Positions 10,001 to 18,681 of a stretch of 64,000 bases of DNA are shown here, in pieces. The translations under genes and the position numbers were made by a program. This stretch comes from Chitinophaga sp. S165 (GTDB taxonomy: Bacteria; Bacteroidota; Bacteroidia; Chitinophagales; Chitinophagaceae). The stretch's first letter is position 1. Each line of letters opens with the position of its first letter. The stretch is from assembly GCF_003182155.1 (NCBI RefSeq), contig NZ_QGTG01000001.1, positions 1-64,000 of the forward strand, in the 5' to 3' direction. Under the pieces are notes generated by a model. That model was given only the letters and a program-made list of their open reading frames with translations, was not told the DNA's origin and made no database searches.

Positions 10001-10440
10001 GAAATAATGGGAGACCCTTTTTCATTAATTACCTTTCCAGAGACTGAAATGGTAGTGTCTGACAAAGGAATAGTTGAAGATTCAGTTGTAGCCGATGCCT
10101 TTCGTATTGTGATTGTACTGTCATTAACTTCTACCCAGCCCATTCCACGAGGATCCAGCAAATCATGCATTACTTCAGTAAAAGGTCTTTTCTTAACGTT
10201 AAGGGAAACATTATTGAAAGGGGCAAGTTGCAAGTTGTTAAAATAGATTGTAATACCTGTGTTTTTCGATATTTTTTTAAGAATTACACTCAAAGAATTA
10301 CTCTTTGCGTTCAGTGTAACCAACTTCTCCGAAATTCTGGCATTACCCTGAGCTTCGGCAAAAGAATAACATTGAACACAAATAATTACGAATAATAGCT
10401 TGTATAAAAGCCGGTTACAGGAATGAACAGCTGAAGGCAT
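7039..10440 (-). CDS. SusC/RagA TonB-dependent receptor with STN signalling domain
   Basis: This 1133-residue outer-membrane receptor begins with a signal peptide ending near FAEAQ. An STN domain follows (about 40-110, LNAKSNSLSVILKKISKNTGITIYF), then a carboxypeptidase-regulatory-like beta-sandwich (about 128-205, VSGKVINEKGSPIISATV). Next come the TonB plug (MALQGRVPNLVI, MRGQNSLS, IIDGIPYP, DADATSIYGSRGGNGVILITTKKG) and the 22-strand-type barrel ending in VQIGL. The STN domain in SusC/FecA-type receptors contacts a FecR anti-sigma factor. The divergent sigma/FecR pair at 10943-12685 is therefore its probable regulator. The receptor imports the substrate captured by SusD; the GH2 gene in the same operon suggests an oligosaccharide. 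Confidence 0.95.
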   Translation of the reverse strand: MPSAVHSCNRLLYKLLFVIICVQCYSFAEAQGNARISEKLVTLNAKSNSLSVILKKISKNTGITIYFNNLQLAPFNNVSLNVKKRPFTEVMHDLLDPRGMGWVEVNDSTITIRKASATTESSTIPLSDTTISVSGKVINEKGSPIISATVALSGTSRGTTTGLDGTFVLNGVPSSASITISSISFLTQQVSVKGRRNLGTIPMKEYVSDLDATVVKGYYNTTKRFNTATVYTVKGEELAKQPVSNPIMALQGRVPNLVINPSSGLPNAAIKFQMRGQNSLSTQSLRSEPLIIIDGIPYPNTIQAGALGSLQITNDQISALSLINVNEIEQIDVLTDADATSIYGSRGGNGVILITTKKGKSGTMALNLTLTTGFSQVSNKLDLLNTQQYLQLRKQAYKNDDLPIPDKTSVVKNRNNYDFTVWDQTRYTDWQKVFLGGTATTHTANLSVQGGSPTIQYLLSGNYSTQKYVYPGQNKYQIGTTNLNISGNSQNGKFRAQLNNSYTFNTILSPGTDFTRLAVSLAPNAPSLYNAEGSLNWEPDSTAFVKASTWVNPYAQLLRTTQATNSNFRESADLSYQLSDNISVRTSIGFAEVRASSLSLYPIASTDPFISTNTGTALRSTSKSQSFTVDPQIAYSKEFSTFKIEALLGASYQSSKQELEYIGGEGYTNDALLKSMAAAPIISGYNSSSQYKYVAGFGRLNFNVLGKYLFNMTARRDGSSRFGPNSQFGNFWSFGAGYIFTQEEYVKRTLPLLSFGKFRVSYGTSGNDGISDYQYIELYQPQSGNSYQNTTPLISLGTINSDYHWETIKKLEVGLELGALENRILFTAAYWRTRASDQLGRFPLPATAGADAIVKNQDARIQNMGWDFILNTKILNKPYASWTIGANFGIQNNKLLARPEGVYNGYGFNRFVTVGEPFTGFVIAYRSKGVNTANGLYQFETRDKNISTDVDNFFVDALKIKTIPMTMGINNSLTFKGLNFSFFLQLTKQMGKNYLFDPAFTSFNPGSFSSMEPEFGNLPMEYMESWKNPGDISALQKLTSRNTANPLRNLLNRARSSDLAWVDASFIRLRNVSLSYNFPNERIKKYHLATFSVFIQGQNLITLTNYKGLDPEIQSATSLPLLRTIVGGVQIGL

Positions 10441-10942
10441 AACTGCAATTAATTTGGTTGATAAAAAATGGTTGGTTCAATTTATAATGGTGCTCCAGAC
10501 ACGTTATATTAAAATATAAGTGGCACGTTTATAATAATTTGTTTAGCGGATAATGTTTATTTCCCCGAAATACCGGCGGAGCTTTTGTGGTTATTGGTTC
10601 AGGAAAGGAAGTATGAGATTTGAGGGACCAAAACGATCCTTTGTGCTTGCAAAATAGCAAACACAGGCTTTTATGAATTGTATGGTACCAATAGTATAAG
10701 TCCCCATCCCTCTAATATAACAACGCAAGAGTTTAAAAAAGGTATTATGAGAATGTCAAAATAATTTCAAGAATTCTATAAATACATCCACCAGATCAAA
10801 TTTCTCCAGTTTATTAAAAAATTGTTACTTTATGGCTAAATTGGACAAGAATCAGTCAATCCCAAACATCTAGCTAATTTGATTTTTACTATATATATCT
10901 TTTTTGTCGGGAACAAAATACTAACCAACCAGCACCGGAAGT
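10441..10942. promoter_or_regulatory. Divergent promoter region between susC and the ECF sigma gene
   Basis: These 502 AT-rich bases separate two divergent transcription units and hold no gene. The element AACCAACCA occurs shortly before both start codons (minus strand near 10469-10477, plus strand near 10922-10930), which could be a shared leader or operator motif. No clear TAnnTTTG box was found near either start, which fits ECF control of at least one side. This assignment is inferred from position. Confidence 0.4.
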
Positions 10943-11494
10943 ATGAAGGATGAATACAGAATCCTGAACAGTGATCTCTTGAAGCAACTTATGGCGGGAG
11001 AGGAACAAGCTCTTGTCAAAATCATTGATGTGTATCGTACCCAATTGTCTTACTACGCCTATTATTTCTTAGGTAACGTCGATGAAGCCAATGATGTCGT
11101 CCAGGAAGTATTTATCAAACTTTGGATGGTAAAAGATAATCTCAACAACAACACTTCTTTGGAAAAATATTTAATAACCTTAACTAAAAATCTTTGTATA
11201 TCGGAATTACGGAAAGCCCAAACAAGGCTGCGTCGTGCAGGAAACTATGCTTATGGACAACCTCGGTTTTATAATGCTGACGAACTTGAGAACGCCGAAC
11301 TGGGTAGTCGTCTTAATGCTGCCTTGCAATCTCTTACTGCCACTCAGCAAAAAATTTTTCGTTCGGTTTATTTAGAAGGAAAGAGCCACCTTGAAGTAAT
11401 GAAGGAGTATGACATAAAACTTCCAACTGTTAAAGTTACAATCTATACAGCGCTAAAAATTCTGCGTGCTAAACTGCATGATATTGTAAAATAA
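10943..11494 (+). CDS. ECF-type RNA polymerase sigma factor
   Basis: The protein has 183 residues, the usual size for a Bacteroidota ECF sigma. Region 2 is visible (about 20-85: YYAYYFLGNVDEANDVVQE, then VFIKLWMVKDNL), and region 4 lies at about 125-180 with the helix-turn-helix KSHLEVMKEYDIKLPTVKVT. There is no extra domain. It is followed 45 bases later by FecR and is divergent from an STN-bearing SusC, the standard arrangement for cell-surface signalling. The start at MKDEYRIL gives the right distance to region 2. Confidence 0.93.
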   Translation: MKDEYRILNSDLLKQLMAGEEQALVKIIDVYRTQLSYYAYYFLGNVDEANDVVQEVFIKLWMVKDNLNNNTSLEKYLITLTKNLCISELRKAQTRLRRAGNYAYGQPRFYNADELENAELGSRLNAALQSLTATQQKIFRSVYLEGKSHLEVMKEYDIKLPTVKVTIYTALKILRAKLHDIVK

Positions 11495-11539
11495 AATATT
11501 TTTAATACTTTTCCATCACTTTCGCGTTATTAACTTGTA

Positions 11540-12685
11540 ATGCAAATAGACCACGAACTTATAGAAACCCTCGTGCTTAAGGAAATTTCCGGCGATATCA
11601 GCGCGCCTGAGACCGCTTTGCTTGATCAAATGTTGAATAGTAGTGCCTCGGCGCGTGAATTGGCAGTAATAATTCGCAAAAAGGTTGATTCTGTTGAACT
11701 GAATAACTATTTGCAAACAAATGGCAATAAGGTATTTACACAAGAGGTTTTATTTAAAATTTACGAGCGTAAAAAAAAGCGTAAATCTATATTGCGCTAT
11801 GTAAGTATTTCTGTTGCCGCAAGCCTGATTGTCTTCATTGGTGTATGGTACTCTTTAATTAGACAGGAAGCCAATGGTGTTTACGGAACGATAACACGGG
11901 ATCCACATACGTCCAATAATATTATATTGCAGTTGCCTGGCGGGGAGGCGATGCAACTTGACTCTACCGAGCAGAAACTGCAGGTTGGGAAATTAACTAT
12001 TAATACTCGCAACCGTATGCTTTCATATACTGACGACGAGGATGCATCTCTAATGCAGTATGCCACTTTAGTTGTTCCGGCAGGAAAAGACTACAAAATC
12101 CTGCTTAAAGACGGTTCGGAAATTCATCTTAATGCAGCTACTAAGTTGCGCTTTCCCTTAACGTTCAAAGGTGTCTATAGAGAAATAAGCGTCGATGGCG
12201 AAGCCTATCTAAAAGTGGCTCGTAACGCCAGGATGCCTTTCATAGTCCATTTGCCGAATGGAACTGTAGAAGTACTCGGTACTGAATTCAATGTAAATAC
12301 CTATGATAGTTCCAGGGAGAGAGTTTCGTTGGTTTCCGGATCCCTTAAAGTTACAACGGCTGCCAGTACGGCATTGTTAAAGCCGGGGATGGAAGCCGTG
12401 GCAACGTTAACAGCCGTTGATACAGGCATGTTTAATATAGAAGAAGTGCTTGCCTGGAAGGAAGGTAAATACTATATCGACAATGCAACATTGACAGAAT
12501 TGAGCGCTGTTTTAAGCAGGTGGTATGGATGCACTGTGATCGTTGATACGGAGAAAGCCGCAATTCAGCGATTTACCGGTGTGTTGTATAGAAATCAACC
12601 GGTAGAGTTCATGTTAAAGAGCATTCAACTTACTAATACTATTAGTTATACTAAAGACGAAAACGGCATCATTCACATAAAATGA
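11540..12685 (+). CDS. FecR-family anti-sigma factor
   Basis: This 381-residue protein has a cytoplasmic N-terminal part (about 1-80) that would hold the sigma, one membrane segment (about 84-105, VSISVAASLIVFIGVWY), and a periplasmic FecR domain. Family motifs are VPAGKDYKILLKDGSEIHLNA, FPLTFKGVYREISVDGEAYLKVA, and VEVLGTEFNVNTYD. The C-terminal domain ends in IIHIK, as in other family members. It is expected to relay the SusC STN signal to the neighbouring sigma. Confidence 0.93.
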   Translation: MQIDHELIETLVLKEISGDISAPETALLDQMLNSSASARELAVIIRKKVDSVELNNYLQTNGNKVFTQEVLFKIYERKKKRKSILRYVSISVAASLIVFIGVWYSLIRQEANGVYGTITRDPHTSNNIILQLPGGEAMQLDSTEQKLQVGKLTINTRNRMLSYTDDEDASLMQYATLVVPAGKDYKILLKDGSEIHLNAATKLRFPLTFKGVYREISVDGEAYLKVARNARMPFIVHLPNGTVEVLGTEFNVNTYDSSRERVSLVSGSLKVTTAASTALLKPGMEAVATLTAVDTGMFNIEEVLAWKEGKYYIDNATLTELSAVLSRWYGCTVIVDTEKAAIQRFTGVLYRNQPVEFMLKSIQLTNTISYTKDENGIIHIK

Positions 12686-13574
12686 GACTGCGCCTCATTC
12701 GGTAGTTTAGCATAAAATGATACGGTGTTTAAGTTGTTAGTAGCTTGCTGCTCATTAAATAATATCCATGTTTTTAAAGGAGGCCGAAGGAGTTGTCTGC
12801 TAACAATGCAATGCTTATACTAATCAATAGTTCATAACCCACATTGTAATGGCTATTATCAAAGAGTAAAAAGTTTGCAAATATGTTATTTATAAACCAC
12901 ATTTAGGTTGTAACTAGCATTGGATTCCGGTGATAGTTAAATGTTCCGTGTCTACAACAACACTGGAGTTGACTTAAATAAGAAGCTTTCGCTTGTATTG
13001 AATAATTAATCGCCATCTGCTCTAGTATAAAAGTGTTCCATACAGGAAACTGTGGATGTTGTTGAAATTACTGGCAAACCGTGGTGCCCCTTCGCAGGCA
13101 GGTATTATCCAACGTATGATTGCCAACAAAACCACGTAAAAGTAAATACGCTTTCATTGCATCGTTAATTTCTATTTCTAAAAAATAGAAACGCACTAGC
13201 TGCCTATTTTGTGTTGTTCCACTTGTCAGTTTGAGTGGAGATCTCTCGTAATATAATTTACTTTTTAAGAGCCTAAGATGAAAACATTGGAGTAACAAAA
13301 TGAGCGTTGGGGGGAGCCTCAAATCCAGTTAGATTTTGGGCATTTAAGGAGGCAATAGTATTTCTGGGAAGTTGCGCTGCTTTATAAGGATGAACTGATA
13401 GGTGTATCATGATTGGTGGCAATTTTAATGTCGAAAAAACATTATATTATATGTCGTTCTTGCAATTTACAGGAGTTGATATTTTGCTTTTAGGCGTGGC
13501 TGAAATGCTATCACAGTGTGGTATAGTAGTTTTAAAATTGGTTGACAAACATATTGCACATATTTATTGATACT
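12686..13574. other. Long non-coding stretch (889 bases) before the S9 peptidase
   Basis: No ORF here is convincing on either strand. Several short open stretches separated by stops suggest decayed coding sequence. No terminator with a strong stem was found after FecR. It probably carries the promoter of the peptidase gene at its right end. Confidence 0.4.
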
Positions 13575-16202
13575 ATGAAGAAATATTTTGTTTTTATTGT
13601 AACGCTATTAGCTATGGGCACGTTATCAGCCCAGAAAAAAGTTCTTGATTTCAACGCAATTAATTCATGGCCCAGTGTAACGGGATACGGGATATCTAAT
13701 GACGGGAAATATTTATGGTATACATTGGATTCAGGACGCATCGGGAGTACACTGTTTATTGCTGATGTTTCCGGTCAACGAAAGTTAACATATAGTCGTT
13801 GTTACGGCCCAAAATTTTCTAACGATTCTAGACACATTCTGTTTATGTCTGGAAGTGGGGTTTACAAAATCCGATTATATGATTTCAAGGAGTTGTTCAT
13901 AAAAAATGCAAAAGACATAATAATTTCAGAACATAGTAGTTGGGCATCATACTATCAAGACGGTGAAATGAAATTGGCAAATATTGACAACGGGTCGCAA
14001 TTTACCTTCACCAATGTCGTGCAGCGTTGGTTTGATCCTTCCGGTAGACATTTATTAATCAAATATCGAGACTCCCTGTCGTTATTTAACCTTGTAAACT
14101 TACAGTCAAGAAAGTTGGTTTCGCGGCCAAATGTTGGTAGTATTTGTTTTAATAATTCCGGGAGCAAACTTTTGTTCTCTGTAGAGGGTGCTAACACATC
14201 TATATACATGTATTCGGAAACGACTGACAAAACGGAATTAATCATGTCGGATTCTTTGGTAGAGTTGGGGAAAAGAATAGCATTATCTGGTCAGGGCTTG
14301 GGTTTTAACAAGACAAGCGATATAGTTTATTTTAAATATAAGATACTTCAAGATGCTCCACAGAAGGATAGCAATTTGATAACAAACTTTGTTGATGTTT
14401 GGCATTACAGAGACCGATTTCTTCAGTCGCAGCAGTTGCTGCAAAAAAGTCATCAATCAGGTATATTTAATCCGGAGCAACTTTATCAAGGCGTTAAACC
14501 AATAAATGGCAAGTCGGAAGCATTTTTATTGGAAAATGCTGATACAATCATACATCTGTCTATCGGAAATAAATATGGGCTGGTAAAAAGTGTAAATAAC
14601 ATTGATGAAGTTTACTGGAATGAAGAAGAATGGCCTTCGTATCAGCTTGTTTCACTAACGGACGGTAGCCGTATTGATTTTTTAAAGGCAAGCAGATGCG
14701 TTTTCCAGGTAGCATTATCTCCTTCTGAAAAATTTATTACGTGGATAGATACCACTTTGGGAAAATATATTTGTTATAATATCGAAACGAAGCAGACAAT
14801 ACCATTGGAAACCAACGATAACAGTGATAGGAAATTATTTCCAGGAGGGATGATTTTTGACAGCTGGACTGAAGGAGATGCATCGATTATTTGTCATGAC
14901 GATTATGATCTTTGGAACATTGACCCTTTAGGGCATAAAAGTCCCATTTGTATTACTGGGGGATATGGCAAATCAAAGAAAATTAAGTTTTCGATAATAG
15001 AAAATCAAGATCAGTTTAAAAAAACTGGGAAGGGAGATGAGATTATTGTTGCGGCAATAGATGATTCTACTATGGATAATGGATTTTATAAAATTACATT
15101 ATCATCGTTTTCTACACCTAAAAGATTGTTATGGGGGCCGCATTTATATTATTTCCCAGGACTATTCATTGGCGGTCCCAGGCCACCTTTGAAAGCATTG
15201 AATGCAGATGTTTATTTAATGATACGTCAGAGTGATACAGAATCTCCAAATTTGATGGTAACCAAAGATTTCATTGGACAACATTTTATTACTGATATCC
15301 ATCCGGAGGGGACTTTCAAGTGGTATAATACAAAGTTGGTCTCATGGACAACCAGTTGCGATGAGTCCGCAAAAGGCATTCTGTACATTCCTGATGATTT
15401 GGATACTACCAGGAAATATCCCATCATTTTTAATTATTATGAAAAACGTAGCACAGAATACCGCAGATATCATAAGCCAGAATTAAGTGTTACCAATATT
15501 AACATTCCATACTACATTAATAAGGGGTATCTTGTTTTTGTTCCTGATATTCCTCAAAAGGAAGGCCACACATTTGAAAATGCTCTGAATGTAATAGAGA
15601 GCGGTGCGTCATATCTAGCGCATCAATTCGGTTGGATAGACAAATCAAAAATGGGATTACAAGGGCAAAGCTTTGGAGGAACAGTTACAAATTTCGTAGC
15701 CACTCATTCGAAGATGTTTGCCGCCGCACAATCGAGCGCAGGGAGAACGGATTTTATTAGTTGCTACGGAGGTCTTGGTTTCGGAGGAAAAAGTTTACAA
15801 GGTGTGGTAGAAGTTTTTCAGAATAAATTGGGGTATACGCCCTGGGACAGGCCTGATGTGTATATAAATAATTCCTCCATATTTGGTGTTGGTGATTGTG
15901 TGACACCATTGCTTATTGCGCACGGGACGGACGATGCTGTTGTTAATGTAAGCCAAGCTATTGAATTATTCACTGCACTAAGGAGAGCGGGGAAGAAAGT
16001 GTGGTTCCTTCAATATAATTCTAATCATGTTATGGAGTCGCGGAGTGAAGTTGGAAAGGATTTTATGAAGCGCCAAGCGCAGTTCTTCGATTATTATTTA
16101 CAAGGAATGCCAGCGCCTGTTTGGATGACGCAAGGTATTCCTACTAAATATAAAGGAATAAAATCGGGCTTGACATTAGATGGTCCCAACAGAGTTCCAT
16201 GA
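13575..16202 (+). CDS. Exported S9-family serine peptidase (prolyl oligopeptidase type)
   Basis: This 875-residue protein starts at the ATG at 13575, where MKKYFVFIVTLLAMG begins a clear signal peptide ending in LSAQ. The upstream in-frame TTG at 13542 would spoil the signal. An N-terminal beta-propeller (about 30-560) is followed by an alpha/beta-hydrolase domain. The catalytic triad is visible: Ser699 in LQGQSFGG, Asp787 in HGTDDAVV, and His818 in NSNHVMES. Members cleave peptides in the periplasm, often after proline or with dipeptidyl specificity; which one cannot be told here. It stands alone, followed by a terminator. Its position beside a SusCD locus may indicate a peptide or glycopeptide substrate, but that is only context. 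Confidence 0.92.
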   Translation: MKKYFVFIVTLLAMGTLSAQKKVLDFNAINSWPSVTGYGISNDGKYLWYTLDSGRIGSTLFIADVSGQRKLTYSRCYGPKFSNDSRHILFMSGSGVYKIRLYDFKELFIKNAKDIIISEHSSWASYYQDGEMKLANIDNGSQFTFTNVVQRWFDPSGRHLLIKYRDSLSLFNLVNLQSRKLVSRPNVGSICFNNSGSKLLFSVEGANTSIYMYSETTDKTELIMSDSLVELGKRIALSGQGLGFNKTSDIVYFKYKILQDAPQKDSNLITNFVDVWHYRDRFLQSQQLLQKSHQSGIFNPEQLYQGVKPINGKSEAFLLENADTIIHLSIGNKYGLVKSVNNIDEVYWNEEEWPSYQLVSLTDGSRIDFLKASRCVFQVALSPSEKFITWIDTTLGKYICYNIETKQTIPLETNDNSDRKLFPGGMIFDSWTEGDASIICHDDYDLWNIDPLGHKSPICITGGYGKSKKIKFSIIENQDQFKKTGKGDEIIVAAIDDSTMDNGFYKITLSSFSTPKRLLWGPHLYYFPGLFIGGPRPPLKALNADVYLMIRQSDTESPNLMVTKDFIGQHFITDIHPEGTFKWYNTKLVSWTTSCDESAKGILYIPDDLDTTRKYPIIFNYYEKRSTEYRRYHKPELSVTNINIPYYINKGYLVFVPDIPQKEGHTFENALNVIESGASYLAHQFGWIDKSKMGLQGQSFGGTVTNFVATHSKMFAAAQSSAGRTDFISCYGGLGFGGKSLQGVVEVFQNKLGYTPWDRPDVYINNSSIFGVGDCVTPLLIAHGTDDAVVNVSQAIELFTALRRAGKKVWFLQYNSNHVMESRSEVGKDFMKRQAQFFDYYLQGMPAPVWMTQGIPTKYKGIKSGLTLDGPNRVP

Positions 16203-16226
16203 CTTTCTGCATAGTATCACACATTG

Positions 16227-16264
16227 AGCCACATTCTTGTGTTGATGCGGCTACAGTTTTTTTT
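16227..16264 (+). terminator. Terminator after the S9 peptidase
   Basis: AGCCACAT and ATGCGGCT (16227-16252) form an 8-bp stem with one mismatch. Eight T residues follow at 16257-16264. It begins 25 bases after the peptidase stop. Confidence 0.6.
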
Positions 16265-16552
16265 AATAGACTATTTCGGATATGTTTTACGATTTCTGAA
16301 CTTAGACTTAGGTTAATATCTAGATGACGGATCAGTAATTAATGATTGCGATCGTTAAAGTGCCTGAAATAATTGATCTGGAATTAAGACACCATGGCCT
16401 CAGCTCGATTGATTGAAGTTTCTAACTGGGAGCAGTGATGGTGGTCCAAATGCCTAATATCACCCGGAAAAATTATGAAAAATTGTTAATGAGAGTAAGG
16501 GAACATTACAAGGATTTGCATGAAAAGATGTATGATCTCTCGTCATTACAAA
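16265..16552. other. Non-coding stretch between convergent units
   Basis: I see no gene here. A short fragment near 16439-16540 is open on the plus strand but has no recognisable features. Confidence 0.4.
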
Positions 16553-16583
16553 GAGTCTCCACGACTGAAGGTCGTGGAGACTC
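16553..16583 (-). terminator. Strong hairpin, terminator of the small exported protein gene
   Basis: GAGTCTCCACGAC and GTCGTGGAGACTC form a perfect 13-bp stem with the loop TGAAG. On the minus strand it is followed by TTTGT. It sits 60 bases after the stop of the minus-strand gene at 16644. Confidence 0.65.
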
Positions 16584-16643
16584 GTATTTGTTAATTTGGC
16601 AATAGTCGCAATTGTTTGCAACTATACAATAGTACCATTTTAA

Positions 16644-16985
16644 TTAATCAACTGAAGTAACCCGGGTAAGAACGGTTGTAGCTACAGTGCAATGGTTAGG
16701 AAGAGTAATCGTCTGAGTACCACCTTGCCTTGTCAGAGTAGTAAATGCGTCAGCTTCAGCTGTAGTAGAATAAACTATTGACTGAACACCAACTCCTGCG
16801 ATGGTAAAGAACTGGTTTGTAGTCGTGCAAATAGGACTAGTAGCAGTATAAATTGTTCCGTTCGTAGCATAAGCAAGTGTCGTCGTAAACACTGGATTTC
16901 CGTTACGCATAGCTTTAAATGCGAATGCGCCTCCTATTAATGCGAATAGGGCAACGGCAGAAAGTACGATGCGTGCTTTGTTCAT
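16644..16985 (-). CDS. Small exported protein, paralogue A
   Basis: The protein has 113 residues from the ATG at 16985 (MNKARIVLSAVALFALIG), which begins a signal peptide; an upstream in-frame start at 17009 would add eight residues before it. After the signal comes FKAMRNGNPVFTTT, a Thr-rich central part with one Cys pair region, and TRQGGTQTITLPNHCTV near the end. The gene at 17634-17987 encodes a paralogue sharing the FK-MRNGNPVFTTT, R-GGTQTIT-PN-CTV blocks and the overall length. Small Cys-bearing exported proteins of this shape are common in Chitinophagaceae (some are grouped as DUF6520), but their function is unknown and the family match is only suggestive. Confidence 0.75.
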   Translation of the reverse strand: MNKARIVLSAVALFALIGGAFAFKAMRNGNPVFTTTLAYATNGTIYTATSPICTTTNQFFTIAGVGVQSIVYSTTAEADAFTTLTRQGGTQTITLPNHCTVATTVLTRVTSVD

Positions 16986-17071
16986 AAAATAGTTGCCTTT
17001 ATAAATCAAAAGGCTAAACTTAAAGATATTAAATGTTGCCTACTCTTTTCGATGGTTTTCGGCTGTCCCAT
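16986..17071 (-). promoter_or_regulatory. Duplicated leader/promoter block, copy A
   Basis: The 86 bases upstream of paralogue A are nearly identical to the 85 bases upstream of paralogue B (17988-18072), from GGCAGCCGAAAACCATCGAA-like sequence down to the ribosome-binding region AAAGGCAA. Conservation is higher than in much of the coding sequence. This suggests a retained promoter or leader element, with TATAAGTTTA as a possible -7 box. Confidence 0.55.
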
Positions 17072-17633
17072 TTGCGCCTGTTTGCTAGCGTCATCAGGCA
17101 ATACTGAATCAGTATATTATATATATAGTTATTTTAATGTAACGACAATAATAATCATGACATACGGTTCTATGGACTCGATCTTTTATTGTGTTCTCTA
17201 TGTGGTTGGAGACAGGAATAAATTCTGGTATAATTACAACTTCATAACACAAATCCAAATAAATCTAAGGGTTAAGAATGTCGTCAGTATGGCCGTGTTA
17301 TCTTTTTATCCCCTCACGAAGATAAATTCGTATGAGACAATTTTACTTACTATTCAGGCTACAAAGTTTGGATAGCGGGATTTTATCCGTTTTTTCCATT
17401 GTACTGGTTTATGCGTTTATGCTATCGTTTCCTTTTTGGTCGTTAGGCTAATCTTCCGATTGTCAAACTGCAACGGCGGAAAACCGTTAGAATGCCGACA
17501 AATTCTTTCCTTTTTATGGTAGTATCTATCTTACTATAGGGAGCAGTTACCCAGCGTTTGGCCGCGTTGCAATACATCCCAGACATTATATTATACAAAT
17601 CTTTGTGTGCATCAAGTTATTTTGCGTTATATA
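17072..17633. other. Spacer between the two paralogues, no gene seen
   Basis: About 560 AT-rich bases have no convincing coding sequence. An open frame on the plus strand at 17052-17375 has no start context and unlikely composition. A short hairpin AACGG/CCGTT lies near 17470-17490. Confidence 0.4.
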
Positions 17634-17987
17634 TCAGTCGATAGCCGTGATATTAGTATTTGTAGTTGTGAATACTGTGCAGTAGTTAGGGATAGTAATG
17701 GTTTGCGTGCCACCGATTCTGGTCAATGTATATCTCGCAGTTGCAGGAGCTGTGGTTGATAGTAAATTAATGCCAGGACTTCCAACTGGGGGAAGTGTAA
17801 AGAACATGTCTGATCTGGTCCAGCAGAATGTGGCACCACCCGCTCTAGTGTAGATAGTGAAATTTGCATTGAGCTGTGTTGTTGTAGTGAAGACTGGGTT
17901 GCCATTTCGCATGATTTTGAATGCAAGGGCAGCTCCAGTTATAGCTAATAATGTAAGGACAGTAAATACAACGCGCGCTTTGATCAT
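17634..17987 (-). CDS. Small exported protein, paralogue B
   Basis: The protein has 117 residues with a signal peptide (MIKARVVFTVLTLLAITGAALA). The mature part begins FKIMRNGNPVFTTTTQ and ends with TRIGGTQTITIPNYCTVFTT, the same blocks as paralogue A. It has two Cys, in TFCWTRSD and NYCTV, matching the two Cys of paralogue A. A disulphide is plausible. Function is not recognised. The pair arose by tandem duplication including the upstream leader. Confidence 0.75.
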   Translation of the reverse strand: MIKARVVFTVLTLLAITGAALAFKIMRNGNPVFTTTTQLNANFTIYTRAGGATFCWTRSDMFFTLPPVGSPGINLLSTTAPATARYTLTRIGGTQTITIPNYCTVFTTTNTNITAID

Positions 17988-18072
17988 AAGATTATTGCCT
18001 TTGTAATTAAAAGGCTAAACTTATAGATATTAAATGTTGCCTACTCTCTTCGATGGTTTTCGGCTGCCCCAT
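17988..18072 (-). promoter_or_regulatory. Duplicated leader/promoter block, copy B
   Basis: This is the counterpart of 16986-17071; the two differ by only a few substitutions and small indels. It is located directly before the ATG of paralogue B. Confidence 0.55.
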
Positions 18073-18602
18073 GATTAAGAAAGTTCTGAGAAATAATGAC
18101 GAACCAGTTTGGAAGCAATATCTATAACTTTGGATATACAGGTTTAAGCCTCCTAATGCGATCCAGAATGCGTTACTATAGTTTGTTATGACTTGAGATT
18201 TGGGACGATTTATAGGACAGTCTTTTGTACTAGAATAATATTATGCTGTTATTGCTCTATTACCTTAATTGCAAGTATTATTCTGCAAATTCAACCGATT
18301 TTTGGGTACTCATGAGGTAATTTTTTTACATTGTTTTCCTTTTCACCATTTTTTCGTACTTCTCTTTTCATACAACTGCTGCATATAATATATCAAAAAG
18401 GGTTTCAGATTATTCTGAAACCCTTTTTGATATGAAAAAAGCTACTAATTTAACGAACAACGTTTTCTACGAAATTGGTGGTGCATTGTCAGTTGTTTGT
18501 TTTAGCTTTATGCAAATTGTAGTAATACTGTGTCCTAAGACATAGTAGATTTCGGTAAATTATGGGACTTCGGGAATAATTTATTTTTCATGCTTTTGTT
18601 TA
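18073..18602. other. Non-coding stretch left of IS21, with one strong hairpin
   Basis: No gene is convincing. A 37-codon open frame (18432-18545, MKKATNLTNNV...) begins inside the hairpin arm at 18433 and was not called. The IS21 element is inserted at the right edge. Confidence 0.4.
18390..18433. terminator. Perfect 19-bp hairpin, bidirectional terminator type
   Basis: ATATCAAAAAGGGTTTCAG and its exact complement flank the loop ATTATT. A-rich and T-rich arm ends give it the form of a bidirectional terminator. No gene now ends next to it, so it may have served a unit broken up by the IS insertions. Confidence 0.6.
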
Positions 18603-18681
18603 TGTATATTCCGGACAAAGTGAACCACCATTCCGGTGCAAAGTGAACCACTTATAAAGCACATCAATAGCGTTATCAAAG

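Noticed and set aside
10441..10942. Search for the TACTCAC-N14-TTGTCT motif in locus 1
   Set aside because: It was not found there, so the locus-1 sigma must use another site.
13542..13574. TTG start that would add 11 residues to the S9 peptidase
   Set aside because: The ATG at 13575 begins an ideal signal peptide; the extension would put residues before it.
17052..17375. 107-codon plus-strand open frame between the small exported paralogues
   Set aside because: Composition and lack of any motif suggest chance in an AT-rich spacer; it also overlaps the conserved leader.
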